The notes under the pieces: generated by a model
Told to the model about the DNA's origin: nothing
Databases searched by the model: none
Seen by the model: only the letters and a program-made list of their open reading frames with translations
Assembly: GCA_029859485.1 (NCBI GenBank)
Contig: JAOUDB010000190.1
Location: 1-5,594, forward strand
DNA from: Desulfuromonadales bacterium
GTDB taxonomy: Bacteria > Desulfobacterota > Desulfuromonadia > Desulfuromonadales > BM103
Reading direction: 5' to 3'
DNA: 5,594 nucleotides
Translations under genes and position numbers: made by a program
Part shown: positions 4,018-5,594 of the stretch, in pieces
Numbering within the stretch: the first letter of the stretch is position 1
Layout of the letters: every line of letters begins with the position of its first letter

Positions 4018-5594
4018 ATGGTGTTCAGGGCCTTCAGCAAAAGTCTGATCAGCAAGTATATCCTCAGGACCGGCGTCGTCCTGCTGGTCACCATTTCGCT
4101 CTTTGCCTTTTTCAATATCAGCACCCTTAAAGAGCTTTTTCTGCAGGACGCCAAGGATGATATTGAGACTGTCAGCGAAATCATCTTGCACACCACGCAC
4201 TTCCAAATGCTGAAAGATAATCGTACCCAGGTTTACGAAATGATCAATGAGGTCTGCTCCCATGAAAAAATAGACCGTATCCGACTCTTCAGCACGGCAG
4301 GGCATGTCCACTTTTCTACCCTCGAAGATGAAATAGGCAAGGGCATGGAAGAGATCAATACTCCCTGCGAGGAATGTAACAGTGACGTGTTTTTACCTGA
4401 TAGCCATCCACTGGGAAACAGCCGGAGAATCTTCCATAATGCCCAGGGCGATGAGATTCTCAGCGTTACGACCGAGATTCGTAACAAGCCCAGTTGCTAT
4501 ACGGCGGCCTGTCATGTTCATCCGCCAGACGTTAAAATCCTTGGTTTTCTCGAGGTCCAAGGATCTTTGGCCAACATCGGCGTGCAGGCCAGTTCTTATC
4601 GCAACAGCATTGCGACCTTTGGCGTGACCCTCTTGCTGTTGGTGATTGTTTGTCTGAGCTGGATGACGCAGAGCATGGTTGTGAATCCCGTACATGATCT
4701 TTTGCTGCATGCCCAAAAGGTCTCGAATATGGAGCTCGACAGTCAGCTGCCCTTGAAATCAAACGACGAAATCGGTGAACTCTCAGAAGCCTTTAACTTC
4801 ATGACGCTGAAGTTAAAGGAAACGCGCGACGAGTACCGAGACCTGACAGAAACCCTTGAGGCCAAGGTCATCGAGAGGACGGAACAGATCGCCAACGTCA
4901 GCGATCAGCTGGTGCGCTCGGAAAAGCTGGCTTCACTCGGTCAGCTGGTTGCAGGTATCGCCCATGAGATCAATAATCCGCTGGCAGGCATATTGATGTT
5001 CGCCAATCTTTTTGCTGATGACAAAAGGCTTGATAAAGCACAACGCGAGGATGCCCTGACAATTGTGCACGAGACCAATCGTTGTGCCGATATCGTTAAG
5101 CGGCTGTTGGATTTTTCATGTACCTCTATACCCGATAAGCGGCTCAGGTCCCTGTCCGATATCATGGAAAGTACCCTGGCCCTAGTCAGCCATCATGCCA
5201 GTGTCAACGATGTTGATATCGTGCGTCATTATGGCGTTAACCTGCCGGAGATTGAAGTAGATCCAACGCAAATGGAGCAAGTGTTTATCAATCTTCTGAT
5301 CAATGCCTGTCATGCCATGCCCCTCGGCGGGCGCATGACGATCATCATGCGGACCGATCTAAAGCGCGACCGCCTGATTACGATAATAGAAGATACTGGC
5401 CAAGGTATCGCCGAAGAGAATCTGGGTAGAATTTTTGACCCGTTCTTTACCACAAAAAACCAGGACATTAATGGTGTCGCCGGGACGGGGCTCGGTCTGT
5501 CGGTTTCCTACGGCATTGTTGAAAACCATGGTGGACAAATTCTGGTACAAAGTTCCGTTGGCCAGGGTACAGTTTTCACGGTTGAATTGCCGAT
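4018..5594 (+). CDS. Membrane sensor histidine kinase with heme-like periplasmic domain (3' truncated)
   Basis: The frame opens after an in-frame TAA at 4000-4002 and stays open to the window edge, so 525 residues are visible. Segments are TM1 (about 16-34), a periplasmic sensor (35-197), TM2 (about 198-216), HAMP (about 218-270, with P224 and DEIGELSEAFN at 250-260), a coiled coil to about 301, HisKA with H-box AHEINNPL (phospho-acceptor H316) and HATPase_c with N-box (INLLINACHA, N429), G1 (DTGQG, 459-463), F-box (FDPFF, 473-477) and G2 (GTGLGL, 489-494). It should autophosphorylate on H316 and pass phosphate to a response regulator, probably encoded downstream. The sensor carries C160-x4-C165-H166, a c-type heme attachment pattern, and C117-x2-C120 followed by Asn. 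From memory, related Geobacter kinases have CXXCH at that first place. ATG 4018 is chosen because AGG (4008-4010) lies seven bases upstream; ATG 4015 and GTG 4021 are alternatives. Few residues beyond the kinase domain are likely to be missing, but a fused C-terminal domain cannot be excluded. Confidence 0.93.
   Translation, partial: MVFRAFSKSLISKYILRTGVVLLVTISLFAFFNISTLKELFLQDAKDDIETVSEIILHTTHFQMLKDNRTQVYEMINEVCSHEKIDRIRLFSTAGHVHFSTLEDEIGKGMEEINTPCEECNSDVFLPDSHPLGNSRRIFHNAQGDEILSVTTEIRNKPSCYTAACHVHPPDVKILGFLEVQGSLANIGVQASSYRNSIATFGVTLLLLVIVCLSWMTQSMVVNPVHDLLLHAQKVSNMELDSQLPLKSNDEIGELSEAFNFMTLKLKETRDEYRDLTETLEAKVIERTEQIANVSDQLVRSEKLASLGQLVAGIAHEINNPLAGILMFANLFADDKRLDKAQREDALTIVHETNRCADIVKRLLDFSCTSIPDKRLRSLSDIMESTLALVSHHASVNDVDIVRHYGVNLPEIEVDPTQMEQVFINLLINACHAMPLGGRMTIIMRTDLKRDRLITIIEDTGQGIAEENLGRIFDPFFTTKNQDINGVAGTGLGLSVSYGIVENHGGQILVQSSVGQGTVFTVELP

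Overview
The window looks like a chromosomal segment from a Desulfuromonadales/Geobacter-like bacterium (former Deltaproteobacteria). That is an inference from three things seen together: a large sigma-54 activator with several GAF domains, a membrane sensor kinase whose periplasmic part carries a c-type-heme-like CX4CH motif, and a GEMM-I (cyclic-dinucleotide class I) riboswitch in front of the kinase. No mobile element, CRISPR array, tRNA or rRNA was seen.

Layout, all genes on the plus strand. (1) 1-341 is the 3' end of a small exported or lipoprotein-like gene, closed by two tandem intrinsic terminators at 378-415 and 437-471. (2) 472-976 is an AT-rich gap. It holds a perfect TGTGA-N6-TCACA palindrome of CRP/FNR type, a 9-bp inverted repeat, a terminator-like hairpin, a doubtful 29-codon ORF with a good ribosome binding site, and a perfect 8-bp inverted repeat just ahead of the next gene. 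(3) 977-3778 encodes a 933-residue GAF-GAF-GAF-AAA+ sigma-54-dependent activator with intact Walker A, GAFTGA, Walker B and arginine-finger motifs. (4) 3779-4017 is a compact control region: a strong sigma-70 promoter, a GEMM-I aptamer with GNRA tetraloop, and a terminator with eight T residues. (5) 4018-5594 encodes a sensor histidine kinase (TM - heme-like periplasmic domain - TM - HAMP - coiled coil - HisKA - HATPase_c), cut by the window end just after the G2 box.

Taken together, a cyclic dinucleotide (c-di-GMP, or possibly 3',3'-cGAMP) probably sets how much of a redox or heme sensing kinase is made. The upstream sigma-54 activator has no receiver domain, so it is probably controlled through its GAF domains rather than by this kinase. 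The kinase's response regulator is probably beyond the right edge. The most interesting points are the riboswitch, its variant ligand pocket, and the loss of one of two expected heme-attachment motifs in the sensor domain.
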